DNA of 64,000 nucleotides, taken from contig NZ_JH600070.1 of assembly GCF_000245015.1 (NCBI RefSeq), positions 4,162,780 to 4,226,779 of the forward strand, written 5' to 3'. The notes below the pieces were generated by a model. It was not told the origin of the DNA. It saw nothing but the letters and a program-made list of their open reading frames with translations, and made no database searches. Each line of letters begins with the position of its first letter. The first letter of the stretch is position 1. Source of the stretch: Beggiatoa alba B18LD. GTDB lineage: Bacteria > Pseudomonadota > Gammaproteobacteria > Beggiatoales > Beggiatoaceae. Made by a program: the position numbers and the translations under genes. Below, one piece after another: positions 18,188 to 26,717 of the stretch.

Positions 18188-19438
18188 ATGAGAATAACTG
18201 TGATTACATTCGGTACGGAGGGGGATACACGTCCGATTATTGCGTTATGTCATGGGCTACAAGCAAAAGGTCATCAGGTTACGCTCTTAGTTGAGCGAAC
18301 CGCGCTAAATTTAGCACAATCATGGAAAGTGAGAGCGCAAGCCTTATCAGGTGATATGTTAGCCAGTTTACAAGCGCAAGGCGTACTTTCTCCTTTGATG
18401 AAAAAAGGGGGGGATGCCACACAATTAAGTAAAGCCTTAGCGAAAATAGCCAGTGAAAACACGGCAGCATGGATGCAAGTCTTAGTAGAACAAGCACAAG
18501 GAAGTGATTTAATTTTATATTCTGGACTTGCAGCTTATGTGGGTTTATCCGTTGCGGATTATTTGCGAATTCCTGCCATTGGTTTGGGATTGTGGCCAAT
18601 GTCACCAACGCGGGAATTTCCTTCACCCTTATTACCGCCTTGGCATTTAACAGGTTGGTTAAACTATATTAGTCATTTAGCAATTAATGGCTTACTTTGG
18701 CGTTTATTTCGTAAAACGTTAAATCAAGCGCGGCAACAAGTTTGTGGTCAAGCCCCGCGTTATAAAATGTGGCGAGATTACCCCATTTTATACGGCGTTT
18801 CGCCACATTTAGTACCAACTCCTCACGATTGGCTTCCTGTTTGGAAACTCTGCGGTAATTGGCAGTTACCCCTGTCTAGCGGTTGGCAAGCACCATCAGC
18901 GTTACAAGATTTTTTAGCCACAGGAGAACCCCCCATTTATGTTGGTTTTGGCAGTATGGCGGGATTTGATCAACAACGATTATTAAATATCGTGGTAGAA
19001 GCAACGCAAGGAAAACGAGTTGTATTTTTAGCAGGTTGGAGCGGTATTCGCGCAGAGCAATTGCCCAAGCATTTTTTTATGGTCAATAACATCCCGCATG
19101 ATTGGTTATTTCCAAAAATGTCATTGATTATCCATCATGGCGGGGCTGGTACGACTCATGCGGCTGCGCGGGCAGGCATTCCCGAAATTATCTTACCGTT
19201 TGCAGGCGATCAATTTTTTTGGGCGGGACGATTAGCCGATTTAGGCATTAGCCCTGAGTATATTGCCAGTCAGAAAATTACGGCGGAGTCACTTGCAACA
19301 CATATCCAATTTGCACAGCAAGCCAATGTACAGGCTAAAGCAAAAACATTAGGTCTGTTAATGGAGCAAGAAGATGGTATTCAGGCAGCTATTCAACAGA
19401 TAGAAACATGGATGATTAAGCCAATGTTATTGCAATAA
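18188..19438 (+). CDS. GT1-family glycosyltransferase
   Basis: 416 aa. The N terminus TFGTEGDTRPIIALCHGLQ is the acceptor-side loop of GT28/GT1 sterol- or antibiotic-type glycosyltransferases. The donor-binding segment HHGGAGTTHAAARAGIPEII followed by PFAGDQFFWA is the bacterial equivalent of the plant PSPG box. It probably moves a sugar from a nucleotide sugar to a lipid or small hydrophobic acceptor on the cytoplasmic face. TAGGAT lies 9-10 bases upstream of the ATG. No acceptor-synthesis genes are adjacent. A family R repeat begins about 10 bp after the stop. Confidence 0.9.
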   Translation: MRITVITFGTEGDTRPIIALCHGLQAKGHQVTLLVERTALNLAQSWKVRAQALSGDMLASLQAQGVLSPLMKKGGDATQLSKALAKIASENTAAWMQVLVEQAQGSDLILYSGLAAYVGLSVADYLRIPAIGLGLWPMSPTREFPSPLLPPWHLTGWLNYISHLAINGLLWRLFRKTLNQARQQVCGQAPRYKMWRDYPILYGVSPHLVPTPHDWLPVWKLCGNWQLPLSSGWQAPSALQDFLATGEPPIYVGFGSMAGFDQQRLLNIVVEATQGKRVVFLAGWSGIRAEQLPKHFFMVNNIPHDWLFPKMSLIIHHGGAGTTHAAARAGIPEIILPFAGDQFFWAGRLADLGISPEYIASQKITAESLATHIQFAQQANVQAKAKTLGLLMEQEDGIQAAIQQIETWMIKPMLLQ

Positions 19439-19448
19439 GCTGATTTCT

Positions 19449-19670
19449 AACGCTAGTTCGGCGAGTTTTATAAAATAAAACAGAGACCTGCTAGGTTTTA
19501 AAAACTTAGCAGGTCTTTTTTTGTCTGAATCAGAATTCACAGAATTTTCAGAATTAGCAGAATTAAAAACATAATTTTTTATTCTTTTAATTTTCTTGTC
19601 TTTTTAATTCTGAAAATTCTGATTCAGACAAGCTGTTGTCTTTTTAAAAGAAACTCGCCGAACTCAGGTT
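19449..19670. repeat. Family R element, copy 3 (best complete example)
   Basis: This copy shows the full architecture: left end TAGTTCGGCGAG, hairpin GACCTGCTAGG with a T run, then TCTGAATCAGAATTCACAG, a GAATT-rich centre, its inverted counterpart CTGAAAATTCTGATTCAGA, and the right end AAACTCGCCGAACTCAGG, which is the complement of the left end. The outer ends therefore form terminal inverted repeats about 220 bp apart. There is no coding capacity. Confidence 0.88.
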
Positions 19671-19705
19671 GAGTTCTAGGTTTGGCAGACCTTTTCACAT
19701 ATACA

Positions 19706-19817
19706 GACCTGCTAGGTTTTGAAAACCTATAGTAACCGTACCATAAAGTGATTTAAATCTAGGACTGCCAGTCCTCCATGTCGTTTTATAATACGTTTGC
19801 TATAGCAGGTCTTTTTT
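19706..19817. repeat. R-type hairpin split by a MITE
   Basis: The left half GACCTGCTAGGTTTTGAAAA plus CCTA (19706-19729) and the right half GCAGGTCTTTTTTA (19805 onward) rejoin exactly to the standard R hairpin if 19730-19804 is removed. The rejoined form would be a terminator on the plus strand. Confidence 0.88.
19730..19802. mobile_element. Family M MITE, 73 bp, with TA target duplication
   Basis: The element begins TAGTAACCGTACCATAAAG and ends TTATAATACGTTTGCTA; the ends are inverted repeats around a GGACTGCCAGTCC core. It is flanked by TA on both sides (19728-19729 and 19803-19804), and excision restores an intact R hairpin. A TA duplication suggests mobilisation by an IS630/mariner-type or TA-targeting IS5-type transposase; none of the former is in this window. 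Confidence 0.85.
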
Positions 19818-19825
19818 ATCTGAAT

Positions 19826-21343
19826 TTAGTGACGATACAACATCACTGTTAAATCAGCATCTTCATCAAACTCACTGATTTCTTGATTAATCCGCTCTTC
19901 TTCTAGCTCTAAGCGGACATTGTCATCATCAAGAAAATCAATACTATAAGAAAGCCTGACCGGTTCACCATCTTCCTCTAATTCAAAGATTAACTGTGAA
20001 TAAGTGCCATCTTCTTCATCCACAGTCGTTTCTATACGCCATGTTCCTTGTGTAATCACCCGATCAGCTTCATCACGATCAATAAATTTACCATCCGCTT
20101 GTAACGTTGTATAAACAACAGAATCACCATCGTCCCATTCCCATTCAGCCGTTAATAATTTTTGATATTGCTTATCAGCATCAGGTTTATCAGAAATATC
20201 TTCCGCATCTACAGAATAAAGGTCTAATTGGTTTTGCTCATCTTTATCAAAGTAGTATGCCCCTGTTTCTAAGTCGTAATAATAAAAATCGTCTTTGGCA
20301 GATTGGAAATACACCACACTATTGACAGGAATATTAATTTTTTCATTCGGGGCGAGTGTTATCGGTGGGTCTTCGTCGTCCTCGTTTTCTTGGTCTATAT
20401 CACGATAAAAAATAACGGGTTTATCAGTTAAATTCTCAATCGTGAGTTCTTCAGATTCTGCACTGGTTACGGGTGTAATTGGTTGAGCGGGGGTAGAGGT
20501 AGAATTAGTCTCTGTGACTAAATGGGTAGGTAGTGCAAATGCTTTTGGTGTTTGCCCTTTAATACCTTGTGTTTTTAATTCAGCCCGTTGTCGCGCAGGG
20601 AGTAAACCATACATTTGCAACGTCTTATCACGTGATTCAGTAAAGACTTTTTCCCATGAACTTGCTGGTTTCTTCATCAAGCCTTCATTGATAAAGTAGT
20701 AAGTAAAATAACCACCTAGTTGATTATCTGACCACGCATACTCCCCTTCAGATGAAGCACTCAGATGTAATAATCCCTCATGTTTCAAAAATAAATCACG
20801 ATAAACTTCATCAAATTGCCCTTTAGCCGCATTGCGTTTATTCGCCATGCTACGCATTGCAACAACGCCATCAATACTATTACTGCACGCATCCGTCAGG
20901 ATAATTTTTAACCGCGCATTTTTAGCGGCAACCGCTTTTTCTAAAGACTGGCGGTCTAAATTGGCAGAATCTGAGGTATAAAGAAAAGTTTTACCTTGTT
21001 CCATACCACCATGACCGCTGAAATAAAAGAGAATGACATCATCCGCCGCAACAGTTGTTTTATCGATAGTCTCTTTAATTCGGCTTAGCGTCGCTTGTCG
21101 TCCTCGTAAAACGGTTTTTTTCACCGCGATAATGCCACGGTCATCAAGAATCTTGAGAAATTTAGATAAATTGCCGTAATCAACTTTAATTGATTGGGCA
21201 ATATTATTTAAATCCTCGTCTTGATAATCGTCTTCTATCACCAGCAAGGCATGGAGTGTGGTTGCAAAACTACTACTTATCCACAAAAAACAGCAAAAAA
21301 TAAAACTACTTTTGATAAGTACAGAGAGCCATTTTTTTGACAT
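19826..21343 (-). CDS. Secreted caspase-family (C14) protease
   Basis: 505 aa. A signal peptide (about 1-27, ending SSSFA) is followed by a caspase-like p20 domain with catalytic His111 in YFSGHGG and Cys153 in LTDACSNS; the dyad is complete. No p10-type subdomain is evident. The C-terminal 220 residues are a separate, very acidic region with beta-rich LYSVDAEDISD and TWRIETTVDEEDG segments that may be a calycin- or lipocalin-like domain. It may act in the periplasm or outside the cell. Thirty-six bp separate it from the upstream DUF599 gene on the same strand. Confidence 0.87.
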   Translation of the reverse strand: MSKKWLSVLIKSSFIFCCFLWISSSFATTLHALLVIEDDYQDEDLNNIAQSIKVDYGNLSKFLKILDDRGIIAVKKTVLRGRQATLSRIKETIDKTTVAADDVILFYFSGHGGMEQGKTFLYTSDSANLDRQSLEKAVAAKNARLKIILTDACSNSIDGVVAMRSMANKRNAAKGQFDEVYRDLFLKHEGLLHLSASSEGEYAWSDNQLGGYFTYYFINEGLMKKPASSWEKVFTESRDKTLQMYGLLPARQRAELKTQGIKGQTPKAFALPTHLVTETNSTSTPAQPITPVTSAESEELTIENLTDKPVIFYRDIDQENEDDEDPPITLAPNEKINIPVNSVVYFQSAKDDFYYYDLETGAYYFDKDEQNQLDLYSVDAEDISDKPDADKQYQKLLTAEWEWDDGDSVVYTTLQADGKFIDRDEADRVITQGTWRIETTVDEEDGTYSQLIFELEEDGEPVRLSYSIDFLDDDNVRLELEEERINQEISEFDEDADLTVMLYRH

Positions 21344-21379
21344 GATTAATTTTTTGTTTTTAAAGGGAGTTTATGGGTA

Positions 21380-22081
21380 TTATTCCAGTAAAATTCGCAA
21401 GCTTTGCGAACGAAATTCGCGTTTATACAATACGCTGACAACCCAACTAGACGCAAGCATAAAAAGCAACGGGTGTACTATCCACGTTAACGCGGCAATT
21501 CCAAAGTAATAAGCCCGCAAACCGTGATTAAAATTTGTCCCTGCTAGCGATAATAATAAAGTGTGCCGTTTAATAAAAATTTGTTTTAAGGTCTCATCCT
21601 CATCAGGATTTGGCGCGCCACCCATTAATACCGTTGTAATACTGAATTGCCACATTGCCCAACTAAATTTAAAAAAAGCGTGTACAAAGATAAGAATTAA
21701 TAATAAAACCTTTATTTCCCATAATCCTGCTGTTGTCGCAACAGTAAAGGGTAACGTGGCTGCAATCAACATCGCACGGTCAGTTGCACCCAAAACCGCA
21801 ATTAAACCCGCTAGAATAAAAATCGTTGTTGAGACTAATAGCGATGCATTACGGTGTAATGTGCCGATGAGATTAGAATCCATAATGCGCACTTCACGCT
21901 TAATCAGTTGCTTTGACCATTCTAAGCGATAATCATGTAACACACTGTATAAACTCGGATGGCTTTGAGTTTTCACCGAGGCGAAACGGGCATAACTGAG
22001 CCAACTGATGAAAAAATAGAGCAGGGCAATAATATCAATAGACGTAATGCCTAGCATGTTAATTTCTTGAATAAAATACAT
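21380..22081 (-). CDS. DUF599 membrane protein
   Basis: 233 aa with four hydrophobic helices. The stretch LISWLSYARF-like near the start, HDYRLEWSKQLIKREVRIMD and DSNLIGTLHRNASLLVSTTI are typical of the DUF599 family, whose function is unknown. It precedes the caspase-like gene on the same strand by 36 bp, so they may be co-transcribed. The ATG at 22057 (MLGITSIDII) is an alternative start that removes eight residues; neither start has a strong ribosome binding site. Confidence 0.82.
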   Translation of the reverse strand: MYFIQEINMLGITSIDIIALLYFFISWLSYARFASVKTQSHPSLYSVLHDYRLEWSKQLIKREVRIMDSNLIGTLHRNASLLVSTTIFILAGLIAVLGATDRAMLIAATLPFTVATTAGLWEIKVLLLILIFVHAFFKFSWAMWQFSITTVLMGGAPNPDEDETLKQIFIKRHTLLLSLAGTNFNHGLRAYYFGIAALTWIVHPLLFMLASSWVVSVLYKREFRSQSLRILLE

Positions 22082-22316
22082 AATTTTGTGTCTTTGGATA
22101 AAGTGAGGCAGTACACGCTTAAATAATAGCTATTTGAAATAACTCGCAAATATAGAGGTGTTTGATGATGTCGTGTTGAATGTTATTGATAAATATCTTA
22201 CTTTAAGATGTATTTCTAATAAAATACGCCAGCTTGATAGATAGGTGTGTTTTTTAGAGATTTATCATACATCTTTGTAAAAAGATTAACGCTTTTAAAG
22301 AGATAATTGCTAACCA

Positions 22317-24029
22317 ATGGAACATTACAACAATTTTATGATTCCACCAAAACATGAACACCGTTTACTGGGTTTAATGCTTATTACGTTACATATTGCA
22401 TTATGGTGGGATTTTTCGGGAATTTTTTCACGTTTAATTTTATTAGCGCATTTTAGCGCATTTGCTATCTGGCAACCTTTTTGGGGGCGGGGCGAGCCTG
22501 CACATGTTAAAAATTTATTATTGCTCGGTTTAGGGGCTTTAGTTTTTATTGTTTTCTCCAATACTTTATTAATTACTATCTGGCAAATCATGCTGTTAGG
22601 GCTAATGGGCGGACGCGATTTAGTCAAACCGCGTGACCGTTTTGTCAATATGGCAACGATTATTTTTTTAACGCTAAATTTATTTATTTTCAACATTCCA
22701 CAGTTATTACTACCTGATGACACCATGCATGTTGTTGATTGGCTACTGGTTGATTCACAATCTTTATTACGCTACGGATTATTGTGTATTCCTTTAAGTT
22801 TCTTATTTATTAGCACGGATGACAGTTTTGAACATCGCTATCATTTGGATTTTTTTCACGGGCTAACGCTTTCTTTACTGATGATTATCATTGGGTTAGG
22901 TAGCCTAGTGATTATGTATCACAATCATATTAGTTACCCCGTTGCCGTGTTTCAAATGTCACTGGCAATTGCTATTTTTGTATTTGTTGTCAGCTGGTTA
23001 TGGGCGACAATCTCGGGAGAAGATGGAGCAGACCAATTATGGACACGACATTTATTAAATATCGGTAGTTCTTTTGAAAAATGGTTAGATGGTTTAGCTC
23101 AACCGGGTAATTATCGGAATTTAAGCCCACAAGCGTTTTTATACTCAGGCTTTGAACAACTCTCGACCTTGCCTTGGGTTTCAGGAATCGTCTGGCATTC
23201 CCTCTATGGTGAGGGCGTTATTGGTAAGATTGATACGAAATTTTTTGTTGAAATTGAATTTCAAAGTATTGAGGTAAAAGTCTATAGTTATTACCGCATT
23301 AGTAGCAGTAATTACTTTCACGTCAAAATTTTAATTCAGTTATTGGAACATTTTCATCAGGCGAAACGGCGCGAAGATGCTTTCGCACAACAAGCCCATT
23401 TGCAAGCAATTCATGAAACAGGTGCAAAACTAACCCATGACATTAAAAATTTATTGCAGTCCTTACATGCGATTAGCTCGGCGATTGAAACCTGTCAGCC
23501 TGCACAATTTGGCGATACTCAGCGGTTATTGCAAGGACAAATGCCCCGTTTAACCCAGCGTTTAAAAAGGACTTTGGATAAATTGCAAAAACCCGCAGAA
23601 TTCGCCTCGATTACTGTACCTGTTTTGTATTGGTGGGATAATTTACAAGCGCGATATCGAAAGAGAAATATTGTTTTTCATAATGCGGTGGACGTAGAAA
23701 ATATCCTCATTCCTGAAGATGCATTTGATAATGTGGTTGAAAACTTATTAGAAAATGCCTTATTAAAACGTACTCAAGAACCTGATTTAAATATTGATGT
23801 CACGTTAAAAATTAATCGTGATGGTTTGCAATTAACTGTCTGCGATGATGGGTCAGCAATTCCTGAAGGAATTTATAATACACTATTAAATCAGCCAGTT
23901 GCTTCCTCAAAACAAGGGTTCGGGATAGGCTTATATCATGCTGCGCAACAAGTTGCACAAACAGGCTATCAATTACGCATTGCCAATAATGATGAAGGGG
24001 AAGTCTGTTTCGAGTTAATCACAGCGTAA
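22317..24029 (+). CDS. Membrane sensor histidine kinase
   Basis: 570 aa. About six or seven membrane helices occupy residues 15-230, then a linker region of about 120 residues. A dimerisation helix follows with the probable acceptor His in AKLTHDIKNLLQSLHAISSA, and a HATPase domain with NVVENLLENALLKR, VCDDGSAIP and GFGIGLYHA. The HDIKN form is common in PrsK/NtrB-like kinases that regulate sigma-54 or polysaccharide genes. No response regulator is adjacent. The 235-bp region upstream is AT-rich and would hold its promoter. Confidence 0.88.
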   Translation: MEHYNNFMIPPKHEHRLLGLMLITLHIALWWDFSGIFSRLILLAHFSAFAIWQPFWGRGEPAHVKNLLLLGLGALVFIVFSNTLLITIWQIMLLGLMGGRDLVKPRDRFVNMATIIFLTLNLFIFNIPQLLLPDDTMHVVDWLLVDSQSLLRYGLLCIPLSFLFISTDDSFEHRYHLDFFHGLTLSLLMIIIGLGSLVIMYHNHISYPVAVFQMSLAIAIFVFVVSWLWATISGEDGADQLWTRHLLNIGSSFEKWLDGLAQPGNYRNLSPQAFLYSGFEQLSTLPWVSGIVWHSLYGEGVIGKIDTKFFVEIEFQSIEVKVYSYYRISSSNYFHVKILIQLLEHFHQAKRREDAFAQQAHLQAIHETGAKLTHDIKNLLQSLHAISSAIETCQPAQFGDTQRLLQGQMPRLTQRLKRTLDKLQKPAEFASITVPVLYWWDNLQARYRKRNIVFHNAVDVENILIPEDAFDNVVENLLENALLKRTQEPDLNIDVTLKINRDGLQLTVCDDGSAIPEGIYNTLLNQPVASSKQGFGIGLYHAAQQVAQTGYQLRIANNDEGEVCFELITA

Positions 24030-24094
24030 CTGAATGAAGGGCAATGAGTTGATGGGTCGTTAGCTAATGTGTGGGGCGAATATCGCCCCTGTCA

Positions 24095-24538
24095 TTAACT
24101 ATTAAAGGCGTAGGCTTTATAATTTTCGCAATTTTCGTAATCTTGACAATAACCATAAATATACAAGCAATGGTCTTTAATGGCGAAGCCTTTTTGAGCG
24201 GCGACCGCTTGCTGACGCTCTTCAATGACTTTATCAGTAAATTCCTCAATATGTCCGCAACGTGTGCAAACAATGTGATCATGATGACTACCATGATTTA
24301 ATTCAAACACAGAAAGTCCGCCCTCAAAATGATGGCGAATCACCAAACCTGCTGTTTCAAATTGGGTTAATACACGATACACCGTTGCAAGTCCAACATC
24401 TTCACCTGTTTCTAGTAACGATTTATACACATCCTCTGCACTCATGTGTCGCTGGTCGCTACTTTCTAACAATTGTAAGACGCGGACTCGTGGTAAAGTC
24501 GCTTTTAATCCCGCTTTTTTCAAATCTTGACTTTCCAT
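24095..24538 (-). CDS. fur: Ferric uptake regulator Fur
   Basis: 147 aa. The winged-helix N terminus has LPRVRVLQLLE, AEDVYKSLLETGEDVGLATV and the recognition helix YRVLTQFETAGLV. The C-terminal metal and dimerisation region has HHDHIVCTRCGHIEEF, and a late CxxC-like pair (YCQDYENCENY). It represses iron-uptake genes when loaded with Fe(II). It is divergent from bamE with an 90-bp shared promoter region, the classic gammaproteobacterial arrangement. Putative Fur boxes occur at 26602 in this window. Confidence 0.96.
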   Translation of the reverse strand: MESQDLKKAGLKATLPRVRVLQLLESSDQRHMSAEDVYKSLLETGEDVGLATVYRVLTQFETAGLVIRHHFEGGLSVFELNHGSHHDHIVCTRCGHIEEFTDKVIEERQQAVAAQKGFAIKDHCLYIYGYCQDYENCENYKAYAFNS

Positions 24539-24628
24539 TGCGAAACTCCGCTTTAATGATGTGTTTTTATCAGTAGTGCGCTATGATCCAACCCATTATT
24601 AACACTATGATAGAGGCATTCGTTGATA

Positions 24629-25003
24629 ATGCAAAAGTTTTTCATTCTTATCAGTAGCATATTATTATTAGCTAGTTGTGCTGTTTATAAAATTGATGTT
24701 CAACAAGGGGTTGTTGTCACGCAAGAGACCGTCAGCCAATTACAAATTGGAATGCCTGCACAAAAAGTCCGTTATATTCTAGGACCACCTTTAATTGTCG
24801 ATACTTTTCATAAAAATCGTTGGGACTATTTTTATAGTTATAAAGCAGGACATGCCGATCGTGAGCAAAGACATATTGTGCTGTTTTTCGATGAATATGA
24901 AAACCTCGCAGAAATTAAGGGCGATATTCAAGCAGGTACAGTTACGACCCCTACAGGTTCTACCACGCCCAGCACAGATACATCAGAACGACCTCTTTTA
25001 TAG
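24629..25003 (+). CDS. bamE: Outer membrane assembly lipoprotein BamE (SmpA)
   Basis: 124 aa from the ATG at 24629; a TTG two codons earlier is less likely. The lipoprotein signal ends in LLLASC, with the lipidated Cys followed by AVYKIDVQQG. The BamE core is seen in LQIGMPAQKVRYILGPPL and NRWDYFYSYKAG. It helps the BAM complex insert beta-barrel proteins into the outer membrane. The C-terminal tail is Thr/Ser-rich. Placement beside fur supports the call. Confidence 0.93.
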   Translation: MQKFFILISSILLLASCAVYKIDVQQGVVVTQETVSQLQIGMPAQKVRYILGPPLIVDTFHKNRWDYFYSYKAGHADREQRHIVLFFDEYENLAEIKGDIQAGTVTTPTGSTTPSTDTSERPLL

Positions 25004-25194
25004 CGGTTAATGACTTAATTTATGATGACATTTTAATAAATTAAGATATTCTCTTATCTATTAATACCGATTAATATTAGCGTTTGCTTAATTATGTTAA
25101 GATGTTTGTCGTCTTCTCTTTAAAGCTAATTAGCTAACGAATTAGCTCATTATACAACATTCATCATTATCCATTCTGATGCGAGGCTATCCCC

Positions 25195-25785
25195 ATGAAA
25201 GTGTCATTGTTGACTGCTGTTATTTCGATTCTGTTACAGACAACCGTAGCTGTTGCGGAAACACCTGCAACGACTGCACCTACTCCCGTATCTCCTGCTG
25301 CGCCAACTGCTCCCATGATGCCCACCATCGGTGATAATCCAATGATGATGCCACAAGGCTACATGGAAATGATGGAAAAACGCCAAGCCAGTTGGAAAGC
25401 CGTGCAGGCAGAAATGGACAAGATTCGGCAAATTAAAGACCCGATGGAACGCCAAAAACAAATTGAGGCACAAATCGATAAAGTTCAGCAACAAATGCAA
25501 GAAAACCACATGATGATGCGGGCATTACGTCAAGAACAAACCATGATGATGGCAGATGATGCACCCAGCTACACCCCCCCTGCGTATATGCAACCCAATA
25601 TGCCGCCCATGATGCAACAAAATTACCCAGCTTATCAGCCTCAACCTTATTCCGCTTATCAACAACCTCAAGCGATGAATATGCCGATGATGGGCATGGG
25701 AAACCGTCAACAAATGCAACAACATCAGCAAATGATGGAAGAACGTTTAAGTCGGATTGAGAAATTACTCTCTGAGAAAAAATAA
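25195..25785 (+). CDS. Secreted Met/Gln/Pro-rich protein of unknown function
   Basis: 196 aa. A signal peptide (about 1-20, TTVAVA then ETPATT) is followed by an Ala/Thr/Pro linker and then a central helical segment (about 50-105) with RQIKDPMERQKQIEAQIDKV that can form a coiled coil. A C-terminal half is very rich in Met, Gln, Pro and Tyr (YQPQPYSAYQQPQAMNMPMM), ending in ERLSRIEKLLSEKK. Met-rich periplasmic proteins sometimes bind copper, but this is not shown here. It stands alone between bamE and the Sel1 gene. I recognise no named family. Confidence 0.7.
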   Translation: MKVSLLTAVISILLQTTVAVAETPATTAPTPVSPAAPTAPMMPTIGDNPMMMPQGYMEMMEKRQASWKAVQAEMDKIRQIKDPMERQKQIEAQIDKVQQQMQENHMMMRALRQEQTMMMADDAPSYTPPAYMQPNMPPMMQQNYPAYQPQPYSAYQQPQAMNMPMMGMGNRQQMQQHQQMMEERLSRIEKLLSEKK

Positions 25786-25796
25786 GACATAAAAAA

Positions 25797-25828
25797 ACCG
25801 CTCCCCCTCAATAAAGGGTGGGAGCGGT
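25797..25828 (-). terminator. Rho-independent terminator, minus orientation
   Basis: The stem ACCGCTCCC / GGGAGCGGT has an 13-14-base loop and, read on the minus strand, is followed by seven Ts. It would end transcripts of the Sel1 gene (stop at 25906). It also lies just after the plus-strand gene ending at 25785, but lacks a T run in that direction. Confidence 0.85.
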
Positions 25829-25905
25829 AAAAAACTACATTAATATGTAAATAGTCTATTTCGGTATGTTTGCGACAATACTCATCTCAAGATTTTAATT
25901 CACGG

Positions 25906-26142
25906 TTACTGTAAGGCTCGTTTTTGTGTTCGCTGGATTTGGCGGAGTAACACTAAACTATAATGCGCTTTTGGATGTCCTTGTCGCGCCGCTTTACTTA
26001 ACCAAAATAAAGCCCTATCAAAATTCTGTGGGGTTGTTTCCCCTTCAGAATACATCAATCCTAATTGATACTGTGCCTCTGCATTCCCTTGTTCGGCTTG
26101 CCAACTTGTTTGTGAAAAATCGTTTTTTTCCACGTTGATCAT
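25906..26142 (-). CDS. Small Sel1-repeat protein
   Basis: 78 aa from the ATG at 26142, preceded by AGGGTG; a GTG four codons earlier is possible. It contains one good Sel1 repeat (AEAQYQLGLMYSEGET, then FDRALFWLSKAARQG) and the beginning of a second (HPKAHYSLVLL). Sel1 repeats are helical protein-interaction units. No signal peptide, so it is likely cytoplasmic. A weak Fur-box-like sequence precedes it, and it may be iron-regulated with its DUF2325 neighbour. Confidence 0.78.
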   Translation of the reverse strand: MINVEKNDFSQTSWQAEQGNAEAQYQLGLMYSEGETTPQNFDRALFWLSKAARQGHPKAHYSLVLLRQIQRTQKRALQ

Positions 26143-26191
26143 GACACTATGCACCCTGTCAAAAAATACGCATTTATCTTTTAAGCTAAAT

Positions 26192-26210
26192 GATAATTAT
26201 TATTATTCAA
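26192..26210 (-). promoter_or_regulatory. Weak Fur-box-like site
   Basis: GATAATTATTATTATTCAA matches the 19-bp Fur consensus at about 13 positions. It lies 50-70 bp upstream of the Sel1 gene. The region is AT-rich, so chance resemblance is possible. Confidence 0.4.
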
Positions 26211-26227
26211 ATATAAAAAAAATACAA

Positions 26228-26563
26228 TTATTGTTGTTTACCGCAAGGACAGTGCATAGAACCACATGCTGCTTTAGGGACATAACCACATTTATCTAAA
26301 CAACGGGCTAAGTCACAAACACTCCGTTTACATGCAATAAAAGGAATTTGTTGGTCTTTGGCTTGTTGGCGAAAATTGCGCATTACATTGTGTCCAACAA
26401 AGTCCGTGAATAAAATCATCAAATCCGCTTTTGCCCAGCATGTATTAGAGCACTTTTGTGCTTTCGGACATCGTCCTGTGATATGACGATAATCCGATAA
26501 GCCCCTTTCTTTCAACACATTTTCAATATTACCTAAGCGGTCAGCACCGACGAGAATAACCAT
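26228..26563 (-). CDS. DUF2325 protein, Cys-rich
   Basis: 111 aa. The N terminus VILVGADRLGNIENVLKERG and the segment DLMILFTDFVGHNVMR are the core of DUF2325, a small Rossmann-like family of unknown function. A C-terminal tail adds several cysteines (RSVCDLARCLDKCG, CGSMHCPCG), suggesting a metal or Fe-S site. The ATG at 26563 has AAGGTGAC upstream. A strong Fur box lies 39-57 bp upstream, so iron repression is likely. An iron-handling role is an inference from that and from the cysteines. Confidence 0.82.
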   Translation of the reverse strand: MVILVGADRLGNIENVLKERGLSDYRHITGRCPKAQKCSNTCWAKADLMILFTDFVGHNVMRNFRQQAKDQQIPFIACKRSVCDLARCLDKCGYVPKAACGSMHCPCGKQQ

Positions 26564-26601
26564 AATGTCACCTTAAGTCGCTGTTATGAAGTTGACTAAA
26601 T

Positions 26602-26620
26602 GATAATAATTCTCATTATC
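26602..26620 (-). promoter_or_regulatory. Fur box upstream of DUF2325 gene
   Basis: GATAATAATTCTCATTATC matches the Fur consensus GATAATGATAATCATTATC at 16 of 19 positions and is nearly palindromic. It lies 39 bp upstream of the DUF2325 start, where it could cover the promoter. A fur gene is present 2 kb away. Confidence 0.78.
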
Positions 26621-26717
26621 ATTGTAAAGATAATATAATAAAATTCTCGTATTTTTTGCTAGACCGATAATTTATGCTGTTATAGCGGGATTGCATAACT
26701 TATTAATTAATAGCTAA

